From the NCBI GenBank assembly GCA_017509255.1, contig JAFWQA010000061.1, forward strand, positions 118,542 through 182,541: a stretch of 64,000 nucleotides of DNA, in the 5' to 3' direction. Position 1 is the stretch's first letter. Each line of letters begins with the position of its first letter. This stretch comes from Clostridia bacterium. Its GTDB lineage: Bacteria; Bacillota; Clostridia; Christensenellales; Aristaeellaceae. The notes beneath the pieces were generated by a model, which worked only from the letters and a program-made list of their open reading frames with translations, was not told where the DNA came from and searched no databases. Below, in pieces: positions 30,877 to 40,898 of this stretch. A program made the position numbers and the translations under genes.

Positions 30877-33800
30877 TCACAGGCCGAGGATTGTACGGCT
30901 GTGCAGGATGGCGCCCTGGTGCGCCGGGTCGGCGTCCAGCACGGCCCGGAAATGTCTTTTCGCGCGTTCCGTATCGCCAAGGCCGCAGCTGCCCAGAGCG
31001 ATCAGGTAATCGCAGTGGATCCGGTTTCTCCTCGTCAGGTCCTCCTCAAACAGCTGCAGGTCGGGTAAGGATACGGCGAAATAGTCGATCTCCACCCGGT
31101 CGTAATAATGCTTCTCCCCGTAGGAGGCCAGCCGGTGGAAACGGCTCAGCGCGCGTTCCTCCCTGCCCGTCTCGCGGCAGGCCAGCCCCTCGTACAGGAT
31201 CATGTCCGCGGGCTGGTCGTTGTAATACATGGCGTTTGCCGGCTCCTCATCCCCCGCCGCGGCCAGTTCAAGCTGCTCCAGCTCCGCCTTTTCGTTTCCC
31301 AGCGCGCGTTCCGCCAGGCCCAGATAATAATGGATATTGTTGTCCTTCGCGCCCTCCAGCTTTCCCTCGCCCAGATTGTGCGGGAAAACCAGGGCCTTTT
31401 CCAGCAGCTCTTTGGCTCTCCGCGGCTCGTTTCCGCGCAGGGCTTTGATCCCCATCTGCGTCAGCGCCGCCGCGTACTGGGCGGTCACCTTGCCCTCCCC
31501 GCCTTCCCAGGGGTGGAAGGTGCGCGCCGTCAGCAGCTCCAGCGCCTCCTCATGCCTGCCCAGATCGTTGAGCAGCGTGCAGTATTCGGTGTACAGATCG
31601 TCCCGGCGGAACGCGGTCTCCCTGTTTTCCTCCAGGAAGGCCAGCTTCTCCTCAACGCTCCTCTTCAGCTTTCCGTAAAGCTGGTAAAGCTCCAGCATGA
31701 CCCGGGCATCCCCGGGGGCCAGCGCGAATGCCTTTTCCATGCATTCCAGCGCTTTTGCCGGATCGTTCCGCTTGTTGTAATACGCGATGGCCAGGTTCCG
31801 CCACACGGTCGGGAAGCTGCCGTCCAGCGCAGCGGAGCGTTCCCAGCAGGCTGTCGCGTCCTCATACTGCCGCCTGTCGTACCACAGGCAGCCGAGGCCG
31901 TACGGCGCCTTTGCGTCCTCCGGATTTGCTTCCATGGCGTGGCGCAGGGCGGCGATGTCCTCGATCCGGTTCGGAAAACAGTATGGCTGGGCTGCCTCTG
32001 CGGCTTTCCGCAGGACTTCCGCTTCCTGCTCCGCTTCGCCCGTCCGGGCAAGGATCGCCGCCTCATGGTAAAGCACCGTGGACGACGGATGAGGGCACTT
32101 TTCCAGAATGAACAGGGCGTCCCGGTCATAGCCGGCTTCCGCGTAGTCCAGCGCGCACTCGATGAAGCTGCTCTCCCTGCCGTTCATCATCCGCAGGGCT
32201 CCCTCCAGATCCCCGGCTTCGATCCGGGATACATAGTCAAACGCGTCCAGCTCCAGGTTCTCCTGATACTGCTTTTCCGCCTCCTGATCCCGGCCGAGGC
32301 TGTCGAGGATCATGCCCCGAAGCGCGCGCGCCTTCAGGCTGTGCCCGTTCCGGACCAGGCTGCGGTCAATGTGCTCCAGCGCCCGGCCGTATTCTCCCCG
32401 CCGGCAGTCGATGCAGGCCAGGTGATAATAGGCGGCCTCCTGCTGCTCGGCGGTCCAGGTTGCCTTGTAGAAAGTGTCGTAGGCCTCCTCCTCCCTGCCC
32501 TGATAAAGCAGACAAAGGCCCAGATGCAGGTAAGGTCCGCTGTCACAGGGATTCGGATTATGCTCCGTCATCCGCGCGACCGCCGCCCTGAAATACGGCT
32601 CCGCTTCCTCAAAGCGTCCGCGGCGCAGCAGCAGGGTGCCCCAGGCATCGTTGCAGCGGATGTCCCCGGGATCCCGCCGAAGTGCTTCCAGATAATAGCC
32701 GTCCGGCAGCCAGGTCGCGTGACGGTACTGCTCCAGATGGAGTCCGGTCAGGTACAGCTCCTCCACCGTCCGGATCTCCTCCGGCTTTCCCGCCGGAGGC
32801 ATGGGATCCGGGATCTTTTCGATCCGCTCCGGCTGCGGCGCGTAGGAGATCAGCTTCCTTCCCCCGGCGGAATACACGCTCAGCACCAGTTCGGTCTCCG
32901 GCGCGTCGGTTGCCGCCGTTTCCCGCAGGACCTGCACGGGACTGATGTCCGCGGTCTTTTCGTAGACCGGGCGTCCGCCGGCGGTGAGGGTGATCCTCGC
33001 GCTGCGGAAAAGCTCCGTGGCATAGACGGTGATGACCGCCCTTCCGTCCTTCACCTCCAGGTTGACCGCGCATTCCCGGCTCGCGTTCTTCACATATCCG
33101 GCTGCCTTGTAGGGCATGAAATACTGGGTAAAGGTTTTTTCCTCATAGGGCTTCAGCCACGTAAAGTCCGGCTGATTGTCACAGTACATGCCGGTCATCA
33201 GTTCAATATACGGGCCGTTGCGGTCGGTCAGGTTCCGGTCCCAGGCCTGCCCGAAATCCCCGCAGCCCCAGGTCCACTGCTTTTTCCCGGGGGACACGTG
33301 GTGATCCGCCACGTGCAGGATGCCGGCTTCCCTTCCGTAGTCGTAGCCGCCCACAAAGTCATAGTCGCTGTGGGCGCACATATAGGACGTGGGCACCGGG
33401 ATGTTCCGGTACCGGGAGATGTCCACCCCGGCGCTGTAATCGTGCTTGTAGTACACGCCGGTGGCAATGGGAAAGGTGCTGACGTCGCGTTTCCCGTGGT
33501 CAAACACGGCTGTGACGTCCGGCGGGAAGACCGACTGTGTGTTCTCATTCACCGACACGGCCGGATTGGCCCACCACAGAAAGGTCTGGGGCAGTCCCGT
33601 CCGGTTGTACAGCTGTCCCCGGACCTCCAGATACGCCTTTCCCGGATGCAGGGTAAAGGTCATTTTCCCCTTCGTGCCGTACATCTGGTCCACCTCGCTG
33701 CATTCCACGGACGCGCTGCCGTCCGGGTGCTCCACGGTGCGCCAGTCGACCGGAGCGAAGGTCGTCGGCCGGTGATGCTGCGGCCAGTTGAACTCGATCC

Positions 33801-34143
33801 CACCGGAGATCCACGGCCCGCACAGGCCCACCAGTGCGGGCTTGATCACCTCGTTATAGTACACGAAGTCGTACCCGTTGGTTTTGTCCAGCGCGCGCTG
33901 GATCCGCCCGCCCAGCTCCGGCAGGACCATGATCTTCAGATATTCATTCTCCAGCCACACGGCGGTGTACGGCCGGTCTTCCTTTTTATCCAGGATCTTG
34001 TCCACCACGGGAAAAGGATAGACCTTCCCGCTGGAGCCCTGATAAACGCGTTTTTCCAGGAACATGGGGTTCCTGTCCGCCGGCCCGGTGCCGTAAGTCG
34101 GGATCAGTACGGTTTCCGTGCGGACGCTTGCCTGTGTGCTCAT
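30877..34143 (-). CDS. DUF5107 protein with C-terminal TPR repeats
   Basis: 1088 residues from the ATG at 34143, with AGAGAGGAAA upstream. The N-terminal 350 residues match DUF5107, a galactose-mutarotase-like beta-sandwich domain found beside glycoside hydrolases (VYPFPVVDKILDKKEDRPY, LPELGGRIQRALDKTNGYDF, WISGGIEFNWPQHH). From about residue 450 to the end it is a long series of tetratricopeptide repeats (such as EAEPYFRAAVARM and EEKQ-type helices). There is no signal peptide. It diverges from the GH2 gene, so the two probably share regulation and act on the same intracellular glycans. The enzymatic activity of DUF5107 is not settled to my knowledge. Confidence 0.85.
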   Translation of the reverse strand: MSTQASVRTETVLIPTYGTGPADRNPMFLEKRVYQGSSGKVYPFPVVDKILDKKEDRPYTAVWLENEYLKIMVLPELGGRIQRALDKTNGYDFVYYNEVIKPALVGLCGPWISGGIEFNWPQHHRPTTFAPVDWRTVEHPDGSASVECSEVDQMYGTKGKMTFTLHPGKAYLEVRGQLYNRTGLPQTFLWWANPAVSVNENTQSVFPPDVTAVFDHGKRDVSTFPIATGVYYKHDYSAGVDISRYRNIPVPTSYMCAHSDYDFVGGYDYGREAGILHVADHHVSPGKKQWTWGCGDFGQAWDRNLTDRNGPYIELMTGMYCDNQPDFTWLKPYEEKTFTQYFMPYKAAGYVKNASRECAVNLEVKDGRAVITVYATELFRSARITLTAGGRPVYEKTADISPVQVLRETAATDAPETELVLSVYSAGGRKLISYAPQPERIEKIPDPMPPAGKPEEIRTVEELYLTGLHLEQYRHATWLPDGYYLEALRRDPGDIRCNDAWGTLLLRRGRFEEAEPYFRAAVARMTEHNPNPCDSGPYLHLGLCLLYQGREEEAYDTFYKATWTAEQQEAAYYHLACIDCRRGEYGRALEHIDRSLVRNGHSLKARALRGMILDSLGRDQEAEKQYQENLELDAFDYVSRIEAGDLEGALRMMNGRESSFIECALDYAEAGYDRDALFILEKCPHPSSTVLYHEAAILARTGEAEQEAEVLRKAAEAAQPYCFPNRIEDIAALRHAMEANPEDAKAPYGLGCLWYDRRQYEDATACWERSAALDGSFPTVWRNLAIAYYNKRNDPAKALECMEKAFALAPGDARVMLELYQLYGKLKRSVEEKLAFLEENRETAFRRDDLYTEYCTLLNDLGRHEEALELLTARTFHPWEGGEGKVTAQYAAALTQMGIKALRGNEPRRAKELLEKALVFPHNLGEGKLEGAKDNNIHYYLGLAERALGNEKAELEQLELAAAGDEEPANAMYYNDQPADMILYEGLACRETGREERALSRFHRLASYGEKHYYDRVEIDYFAVSLPDLQLFEEDLTRRNRIHCDYLIALGSCGLGDTERAKRHFRAVLDADPAHQGAILHSRTILGL

Positions 34144-34363
34144 GCTCGGTTATTTCCTCTCTGCCTTGCTTCCTGTCTCGCCGCCGCGCGCCCGGGTCTG
34201 TCCCCGGGGGAACCGCCGCGGAATCTTTTCCGGTGGCGGGCGCGCTGAAAGGAATCAGGTTTTTCTGCAAGAATAAGTATACTATATCACACCCCTTCCG
34301 TGCGGAGCAATAGCGCGGAACGGCGCCCGCTCCGGGCGACGGGGAAACGGAGGGACGGTATAA
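34144..34363. promoter_or_regulatory. Divergent control region for DUF5107 and GH2 genes
   Basis: TTGCTC, 18 bases, TATAGT on the minus strand (within about 34275-34310) fits a promoter for DUF5107. TATACT near 34278 on the plus strand may serve GH2. The operator is unknown. Confidence 0.35.
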
Positions 34364-37057
34364 ATGGGATCGCTGAAAACCCTTGATCTTTCCGGCGTCT
34401 GGGCCTGCGCCATACCGGGCGTTTCCGCCCCGGTGCGGCTTCCCGGAACGCTGGATGAAAGCGGCATCGGCTTTCCGGACGATCCCCTGCGTCAGTGGAA
34501 GCTGGAGGAGCTGCGCGCCCGCGGCCTCTGGCGCGAAGGGGATCCGATCCTCACCCGGCTGACGAGGAAGTTCACATATGAAGGCCCCGCACGGATCTCC
34601 CGCATGCTGGAATGGGACCCTCCGGAAAACGGCAGGATCTTCCTGGAATGCGGCCGCGCCCGGCATCTCCGCCTTCTGGTCAACGGAAAGGAGGCCGCGC
34701 CGTACCGTCCGGCAACGCTCAGTACGCCGTATGTGTTTGAGGTCACGGAGCTTCTCACCGGCAGGGACGAGTTTGTCTTCCTGTCGGACAACAGCTGCCC
34801 CGGCTGGCCCCGGGATGCCATTCTGTATTCCTCCGCCGCTTCCGATGAAACGCAGACCAACTGGAACGGCATTCTCGGATACGTCCGGCTCCGGTTTGAA
34901 AAGCAAGCCTTCATTTCGGACCTGCGGGTATACCCCGGGGAGGACTCCGTGGACGTCGTCGCGGAGCTGGACTGCCTCTTCCCCTGCCGGGGCACGCTTT
35001 CCCTCCGGAGCGATGCGTTGGAGGACGCCGCCGCGGATTTCTCCTTTGCCCTTCCCGGCCGGCATGAGGTCGCCGTCCGGGGGATCGGCATCCGCCCCGG
35101 GGCTGCGCGCTGGGACGAGAACAATGGCGTATTGCAGTCTCTGACAGCTGTCTGGGAGGGAGCGGACCGCCGCGCCGTATCCTTCGGGCTCCGCACCTTT
35201 GCCGCCCGGAACGGCGGCCTGGCGCTGAACGGGCGTCGGATCTTCCTCCGCGGCGAAACCAACTGCGCCCTGTTTCCGGAGACCGGGCATATGCCCATGG
35301 ATCCGGAGGCATGGAAGTCCGTCCTCCTCAAATACCGTTCCTACGGAGTCAACTGCGTGCGCTTTCACAGCCACTGCCCGCCGGAGGCCGCCTTTGCCGC
35401 GGCCGATGAGCTGGGAATACTGATGCAGCCGGAGCTCTCCCACTGGGATCCGGAGCATGCCTTTGCCTCACCGGAATCCAGAGAGTATTACCGTACGGAG
35501 CTTCTGGAGATCCTCCGGCACCTGGCGAATCACCCGTCCTTCGTCATGCTGACGCTGGGCAATGAGCTGCAGGCGGGCGCGGACGGTCTTGCCTTCATGA
35601 ACTCCCTGCCGGCCGTGGCCCGCCGTTTCGATCCGACGCGCCTGTACGCGAACGGCTCCAATCCGTTTTACGGGCAGATGGGTGCGGATCCCTCCTGTGA
35701 TTTCTATACCTCCTCCCAGGTCGGGGAGCTGGACCTGCGGGCCGCGTCCTCCGGCGTGAGCGGATGGCTCAACCGGGAGTATCCGGATTTCCGCCGGAAT
35801 TATGACGCTGCGGTCGCGTCGCTGCGCCGGCGGACGGATCAGCCCGTCTTTTCCTTTGAGGTCGGGCAGTACGAAGTCCTGCCGGATTTTGACGAGCTGG
35901 CGGATTACCGCGGCGTGACCGTGCCGGATAATCTGGAGCGTGTCCGGAGCAAGGTGCGCTCCGCCGGATGGGAGGACAGCTGGAAGCAGCGTGTGGAGGC
36001 CTCCGGCGATCTGGCCCTCCTCTGCTACCGCGCGGAGGTGGAGGCCGCCCTGCGCACTCCCGGCTTCAGCGGCATCTCCCTGCTGGGGCTGCAGGATTTT
36101 TCCGGGCAGGGCACCGCGCTGATCGGCATGATGAACGCCCATCTGGAGCCCAAGCCCTACCCCTTTGCGCGGCCGGAGCGCTTTTCCGCGTTTTTCCGCC
36201 CGGTCCTGCCCCTGGTCCTGCTCCCGCGCTTTACCTGGACCGCCGGCGAAGCCTTCACCGCGGAGGTGAAGCTGGCGAACTACGGAAACCGGGATCTCCG
36301 GGATTCCCCGCGCTGGGAGCTTTCCGGTCCTGGCGAAGGACTCCGCGGCGCCCTGTCCCCGGTGACCTCCCGTTCCGGGGAACTGACCCCTCTCGGCACG
36401 GTCGCCTTTTCCCTGCCCGCGCCGTCTCAGGCGGAAAAGCGGGTCCTGACCGTCACCTTCGCGGGAGAGCGGAACGAATACCCGCTTTGGATCTATCCGG
36501 ACGCGCCGGTCTCCTGCCCGGAGTCCGTTCATGAATGCGCCGCGCTGGATGACCGGGCCCTGTCCGTTCTTTCCTCCGGCGGGACCGTTTACCTTTCTCC
36601 GGAGTTTTCCTCCCCGACGCGGCCTCCTTTTGTGCAGCCGCAGTTCAGCACCGATTTCTGGTCCGTGTGCACCTTCCCGGAGCAGTCCGGCACCATGGGC
36701 CAGCTGATCGACGCGGCGCATCCGCTCTTTGATCGTTTCCCCACACAGGCCCATACGGACTGGCAGTGGTGGCCCATGGCGGGGCAGCCGGCCCTGGTCG
36801 TTCCCGCGACGCTCCGCCCCATCGTCGCCGTGATCGATTCCTATGCCCTCATGCGGCCTCTGGCGCAGCTGTTTGAATGCCGCTGCGGGGGCGGGCGCCT
36901 CCTGGTTTCCAGCCTGGGCCTTCATGCCCTGTCCAGCTACCCGGAGGCCCGGGCACTGCAGCGCGCCGTCTACGCGTACCTGGCCTCCGAGCCTGCCGGC
37001 CCCCTGCGGGAGCTCTCCCGGGCCGAAATAAAATCCATTCTCGGAGAAGCGGAATAA
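34364..37057 (+). CDS. Glycoside hydrolase family 2 enzyme
   Basis: 897 residues without a signal peptide, GGAGGGA upstream. The N-terminal jelly-roll sugar-binding domain (to about 180) and immunoglobulin-like domain are followed by the TIM barrel: ALNGRRIFLRGETNCALFPE, YRSYGVNCVRFHSHCPP, the acid/base E401 in LGNEL, and the likely nucleophile E499 in FSFEVGQ. Extra beta domains follow. The activity could be beta-galactosidase, glucuronidase or mannosidase. The divergent DUF5107 gene suggests joint breakdown of plant glycans. Confidence 0.87.
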   Translation: MGSLKTLDLSGVWACAIPGVSAPVRLPGTLDESGIGFPDDPLRQWKLEELRARGLWREGDPILTRLTRKFTYEGPARISRMLEWDPPENGRIFLECGRARHLRLLVNGKEAAPYRPATLSTPYVFEVTELLTGRDEFVFLSDNSCPGWPRDAILYSSAASDETQTNWNGILGYVRLRFEKQAFISDLRVYPGEDSVDVVAELDCLFPCRGTLSLRSDALEDAAADFSFALPGRHEVAVRGIGIRPGAARWDENNGVLQSLTAVWEGADRRAVSFGLRTFAARNGGLALNGRRIFLRGETNCALFPETGHMPMDPEAWKSVLLKYRSYGVNCVRFHSHCPPEAAFAAADELGILMQPELSHWDPEHAFASPESREYYRTELLEILRHLANHPSFVMLTLGNELQAGADGLAFMNSLPAVARRFDPTRLYANGSNPFYGQMGADPSCDFYTSSQVGELDLRAASSGVSGWLNREYPDFRRNYDAAVASLRRRTDQPVFSFEVGQYEVLPDFDELADYRGVTVPDNLERVRSKVRSAGWEDSWKQRVEASGDLALLCYRAEVEAALRTPGFSGISLLGLQDFSGQGTALIGMMNAHLEPKPYPFARPERFSAFFRPVLPLVLLPRFTWTAGEAFTAEVKLANYGNRDLRDSPRWELSGPGEGLRGALSPVTSRSGELTPLGTVAFSLPAPSQAEKRVLTVTFAGERNEYPLWIYPDAPVSCPESVHECAALDDRALSVLSSGGTVYLSPEFSSPTRPPFVQPQFSTDFWSVCTFPEQSGTMGQLIDAAHPLFDRFPTQAHTDWQWWPMAGQPALVVPATLRPIVAVIDSYALMRPLAQLFECRCGGGRLLVSSLGLHALSSYPEARALQRAVYAYLASEPAGPLRELSRAEIKSILGEAE

Positions 37058-37060
37058 TAC

Positions 37061-37110
37061 AAAAAACAGCCGGAGCCTTCCCCTGTCGGATGGCTCCGGC
37101 TTGCTTTGCT
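37061..37110. terminator. Bidirectional terminator between GH2 and preA
   Basis: AGCCGGAGCC (37068-37077) pairs with GGCTCCGGCT (37092-37101), with A-rich and T-rich flanks. Confidence 0.85.
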
Positions 37111-37123
37111 TTTGGAAAAACCC

Positions 37124-38635
37124 TTATCCGCGCGCCGCGGGGCGGACTCGCTTCACGGAGGGTGTTATGGCCTGCTGCGGGCACACAAGCAGGCACAGGT
37201 GGCAGCCCACGCACTTTTTCCCGTCCAGCACCGGCTTCCTGTCTTCATTCAGGCGGATCGCCTGATGCCCGCCGTCCATGCAGGAAACGGCGCAGCGTCC
37301 GCAGCCGATGCATTTTGCCCGGTCAAAGGAAGGAAATACCACGGTATCCCGCTCCACGGCGTCCGTCGTAAAGGACAGGCTGTCCAGTGCGAATCCCTGC
37401 GTGTCCTTCAGGCGGCGAAGCCCCTTCTCTGCCAGATACATGTTCAGTCCGGCCTTCAGGTCGTCGATGATCCGGTAGCCGTACTGCATCACCGCGGTGG
37501 TGATCTGTACGGATCCCGCGCCAAGCAGGATGAATTCCAGCGCGTCCTTCCAGGTCTCGATGCCGCCCATGGCGGAAAGATGCATGCCGGCCAGTGCGGG
37601 ATTCTGGCCCAGCTCCGCGATAAAGCGCAGGGCAATGGGCTTCACGGCGTTCCCGCTGTAGCCGCCCACGGCTGACCTTCCGCGTACGGAGGGCGCTGTG
37701 GTGTACGTGTGCATGTCCACACCCACCACGCTCTTGATGGTGTTGATCGCCGCCAGTCCGTCCGCCCCGCCCCGTCTGGCCGCCTCCGCCGCGGGCGACA
37801 TGGCGGCAACGTTCGGCGTCAGCTTTGCCAGCACCGGGATGCGGCAGGCCCGTTTGGCCGCGGCGGTGAACCGTTCCACCAGCTCCGGGATCTGGCCGAT
37901 GTCCGATCCCAGGCCGCCCTCCGCCATATTGGGGCAGGAGAAATTCAGCTCCACCGCGTCCACGCCGTTTTCCTCGCACTGGCGCGCCAGGGTCCCCCAT
38001 TCCTCCTCGTTCTGTCCCATAATGGATGCCATCACGAGCCTGGTGGGGTATTTCTTTTTCAGCTCCCGGAAGATCTTCATGTTTTCCGCCACGCTGTGGT
38101 CCGAAAGCTGCTCGATGTTCTTGAAGCCGACGATGCTCCCGCTGTCGCCGGTAATGGCGGAAAAGCGCGGAGAGGCTTCATGGATATCCAGGGAGCAGAC
38201 GGTTTTGAAGCACACGCCGCCCCACCCGGCGTCAAAGGCGCGGGCGCACATGTCATATGTGCTGGCCACCACGGAGGAGGACAGCAGGAACGGGTTTTCC
38301 AGCGGAATGCCGCACAGGTCGGTCTTCAGCCGTTCATCGTCCTCCGGCGGGGGCGTTTCCGCCTCCGGCCGCACCTGGTAATACAGCATGTTCACCAGGT
38401 CCCGCACGGGCACCTCTCCCGGGCGCACGCATTTGCTCTCGCACGGGGCCGCGCAGGTCAGGCAGGGATTGTCTTCGGGCAGGGCAAAGGAAGCGCCCTG
38501 TTCATTCTGGAACCAGATGCTGCGCAGCAGCCGGGACGGCTGCAAGGCCGGGCAGGCTTTGTCGCAGGGCGCGTCGTCGCAGAGCGCGCATTGGATCATA
38601 TCGGAACGTCTGATCCTGGAATTGGCTTTAAGCAC
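37124..38635 (-). CDS. preA: Dihydropyrimidine dehydrogenase subunit PreA-type flavoprotein
   Basis: 503 residues from a GTG at 38635 with GGAGGG six bases upstream. An N-terminal cysteine-rich segment (CALCDDAPCDKACPALQPSR, CLTCAAPCESKC) precedes a dihydroorotate dehydrogenase-like FMN barrel, with the signature VDAVELNFSCPNM and the catalytic serine/cysteine loop. The C-terminus has two 4Fe-4S ferredoxin motifs (CIGCGRCAVSC and CVGCHLCLLVC). This matches PreA (NAD-dependent dihydropyrimidine dehydrogenase), which reduces uracil and thymine with PreT as electron partner. No preT is adjacent, and the N-terminal Cys domain is more often part of PreT-like proteins, so partner use is uncertain. 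Confidence 0.85.
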   Translation of the reverse strand: MLKANSRIRRSDMIQCALCDDAPCDKACPALQPSRLLRSIWFQNEQGASFALPEDNPCLTCAAPCESKCVRPGEVPVRDLVNMLYYQVRPEAETPPPEDDERLKTDLCGIPLENPFLLSSSVVASTYDMCARAFDAGWGGVCFKTVCSLDIHEASPRFSAITGDSGSIVGFKNIEQLSDHSVAENMKIFRELKKKYPTRLVMASIMGQNEEEWGTLARQCEENGVDAVELNFSCPNMAEGGLGSDIGQIPELVERFTAAAKRACRIPVLAKLTPNVAAMSPAAEAARRGGADGLAAINTIKSVVGVDMHTYTTAPSVRGRSAVGGYSGNAVKPIALRFIAELGQNPALAGMHLSAMGGIETWKDALEFILLGAGSVQITTAVMQYGYRIIDDLKAGLNMYLAEKGLRRLKDTQGFALDSLSFTTDAVERDTVVFPSFDRAKCIGCGRCAVSCMDGGHQAIRLNEDRKPVLDGKKCVGCHLCLLVCPQQAITPSVKRVRPAARG

Positions 38636-38848
38636 GGTATCCCTCCATTCGTTTTTTCTCCGGACGGTATCGGAAGCCTTTGGTTTAGAACCGTATGGAT
38701 TTGTTTTTTGCCTGTTTTCTTTCAGACTCTGCCATGATTATATCACCGCTTTCCCCTGTAGAAAAGGCTTATTGTGCGTTCCGCCGGAAAATCCCGGCTG
38801 ATTTGACTTGCGCTGCCGAAAGGATTATAAAGGTCTGAGAATAAAAAA

Positions 38849-38886
38849 GACGGCAGGCTTTGCCCGCCGTCCTGAGGAGGATAAAC
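38849..38886 (+). promoter_or_regulatory. Hairpin and ribosome site of the ProX-type gene
   Basis: GACGGC...GCCGTC (about 38849-38871) folds just before GAGGAGG (38873-38879) and the GTG start at 38887. The hairpin may modulate translation or be the end of a leader. Confidence 0.35.
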
Positions 38887-39450
38887 GTGTCCCAGTCTTA
38901 TCGTCTGTTGAAGGGCCGTCCCGCGTCCGATGATGGCCGGCTGGCCAAGGAGATCCGCTGCTATGATCTGCTGGATTCCCTCGGCATGGAATACTGGCGG
39001 ACGGATCATCCCGACGCGGCCGCCTTTACCATGGAGGCCTGCAGGGAGATCGACGCGGTCCTGGAGGCAACGGTCTGCAAAAACCTTTTCCTGACCAACC
39101 GTCAGCACACAGCCTATTACCTGCTGCTGATGCCGGGGGACAAGCCCTTCAAAACCAAACAGCTGTCCTCACAGATCGGCAGCGCCCGCCTTTCCTTCGG
39201 CACCGGGGAGGAAATGGAGCAGCTTCTGGACTGCACGCCCGGCTCCTCCAGCATCATGGGCCTGATGAACGATCCGGAAAACCGCGTCCAGCTCCTGGTG
39301 GATGAGGACGTCCTCAAAGCCGAGTTCTTCGGCTGCCATCCCTGCATCAACACCACCAGCCTGAAGCTGAGGACTGAAGAGGTTTTCGGAAAGTATCTGG
39401 AAAGGGTGCACCACGGCATGAAAACCGTCCGTCTCACCGGCGAGGCTTAA
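38887..39450 (+). CDS. ProX/YbaK-type trans-editing aminoacyl-tRNA deacylase
   Basis: 187 residues from a GTG at 38887 with GAGGAGG six bases upstream. It has the prolyl-tRNA synthetase editing-domain fold: YDLLDSLGMEYWRTDHPDAA, CKNLFLTNRQHTAYYLLLMP, and GSSSIMGLMNDPENRVQLLVDEDV. These enzymes hydrolyse mischarged Ala-tRNA(Pro) (ProXp-ala/PrdX type). Its stop overlaps the convergent gene's end by four bases. Confidence 0.85.
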   Translation: MSQSYRLLKGRPASDDGRLAKEIRCYDLLDSLGMEYWRTDHPDAAAFTMEACREIDAVLEATVCKNLFLTNRQHTAYYLLLMPGDKPFKTKQLSSQIGSARLSFGTGEEMEQLLDCTPGSSSIMGLMNDPENRVQLLVDEDVLKAEFFGCHPCINTTSLKLRTEEVFGKYLERVHHGMKTVRLTGEA

Positions 39451-40898
39451 TAGCCCATCGGTCTCAAGGTCACGCCCCAGTCCTTCGGATCGAATTTCTT
39501 CACGGTGCTTTCGCCGTAGCCGGAAACATCCAGCTCGAACTCGATCCCCAGGTCATACGTCTGGTCCGCCATGTCCGTCAGCTTGAAATGGACGTTTCCG
39601 GCAGCTTTTGTCAGGCGGCCTTCCGCGTCGGTTTCCGCCTTCACGTCCATGGAATCCACCGTCAGCTCGCGCGTGCTTTCCGTGATCCCGGTGACCACGG
39701 TGTGATAGTCCCGGATGCCCGCTCTGCCGGTAATATCAATAGTCCTGACCATTTCGGTCGTTCCGTCGGCCTTCACCAGGATCTCTGCGGTCGTCCCGTC
39801 GGCAGCGGCTATCTCCAGGTATTCCTTTTCCATCTTGTCCTGCAGGCTGAGATACCTCTCATACTGAGCCTGGTCAAAGCCCCAGGAGATCTGTTCGAGC
39901 TCTTCAAGGGTTTTCTTTTCACCGTATTCCTTTTCCCAGTGCGCCTGCAGCGTCACCATGGGTTCCTCGTACACCACGTACTGCCCTCCGGTGGCGACGT
40001 AGTATTCATCCAGGGTGTCCCAGTGTTCATGCGTCCCGTCCGCCCGGATGGCAATGATGCCGCCGTTATATCGGGTGCACAGCTCATTGCTGTAATCCTC
40101 CATGGCGGCGAGGACCTCCTGCTGCCTCATGACATACGCGTCGCTGACCTCGGGGCTGCTTCCGAACAGCTTGTCAAAAAAGTCCTTCGGCATGGGCTGG
40201 CCGTATTTCACCTCGTACATGTGGGCAAAAAAGCCGTCCCAGTCGTCGATCATGACGTCCGGCTGCTCCGGTATGGAGCTGCTCTGCAGCTTCACGTTGT
40301 CGTAGTCGGTCCCGTAGTAAAGGTGATCCGCTTCCCGCATCGCCATCACAGCCAGGCTGTCCAGCAGCTCGTTGCTTTCGCCGGGGGCCAGCTTCAGCTG
40401 CAGTTCCGTCCCGCCGTTTTCCAGGCTCTGCTCCTGCAGCTTGCCTGCCAGCATTCCGGCGGCGGCGCCCACAACGGGCCGGGCTATGGCAGTCAGGCTG
40501 TCCATGAACACGGACCGCCGGATGATCGTATCGTTCCGGTCAACGCCCAGCCTGGAGTAGACAAACGGGTTATATTTTTCGATCACATAGCACAGCCCGT
40601 TGTCGGCAATGACCGTGTAGCCGTTTTCCACCTCGTATCCGTCCCCCCTGGGCGTCAGCAGCCGCAGGTCCATCAGGGAGTCCACGCCCGCCTGGACGTA
40701 CTGCGCTTCCGCGGTCTTGAACCGTTCGCCGTCCAGCGTAAAGACTGCCTTGCCGTTCAGCGTCACGTTGTCCGTATGGAAAAGCAGCTGCACGGCTGAG
40801 TCGTAGAAACGCACCAGCGTGTTGTCCGTCGCCGCGGCAGCGGCGGCAGTGATCAGGAGTACACATGCGGCGATCGCCGCGATCCATCTTCTTTTCAT
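39447..40898 (-). CDS. Secreted hypothetical protein
   Basis: 483 residues from the ATG at 40898, preceded by AAAGGATGG. A signal peptide (MKRRWIAAIAACVLLITAAA) is followed by a long mixed strand/helix protein without a recognisable catalytic motif. There are repeated acidic Tyr-rich parts (DYDNVKLQSS, EEYY-like) and a C-terminal region (DITGRAGIRDYHTVVTGITE...) that looks like beta-sandwich. It resembles other large secreted proteins of this lineage. Function is unknown; it is probably attached to or released from the cell surface. Confidence 0.7.
   Translation of the reverse strand: MKRRWIAAIAACVLLITAAAAAATDNTLVRFYDSAVQLLFHTDNVTLNGKAVFTLDGERFKTAEAQYVQAGVDSLMDLRLLTPRGDGYEVENGYTVIADNGLCYVIEKYNPFVYSRLGVDRNDTIIRRSVFMDSLTAIARPVVGAAAGMLAGKLQEQSLENGGTELQLKLAPGESNELLDSLAVMAMREADHLYYGTDYDNVKLQSSSIPEQPDVMIDDWDGFFAHMYEVKYGQPMPKDFFDKLFGSSPEVSDAYVMRQQEVLAAMEDYSNELCTRYNGGIIAIRADGTHEHWDTLDEYYVATGGQYVVYEEPMVTLQAHWEKEYGEKKTLEELEQISWGFDQAQYERYLSLQDKMEKEYLEIAAADGTTAEILVKADGTTEMVRTIDITGRAGIRDYHTVVTGITESTRELTVDSMDVKAETDAEGRLTKAAGNVHFKLTDMADQTYDLGIEFELDVSGYGESTVKKFDPKDWGVTLRPMGY

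Noticed and set aside
31108-34248. Plus-strand open frame of over 1000 codons opposite the DUF5107 gene
   Set aside because: An antisense shadow caused by codon bias. The minus-strand protein has recognisable DUF5107 and TPR parts.
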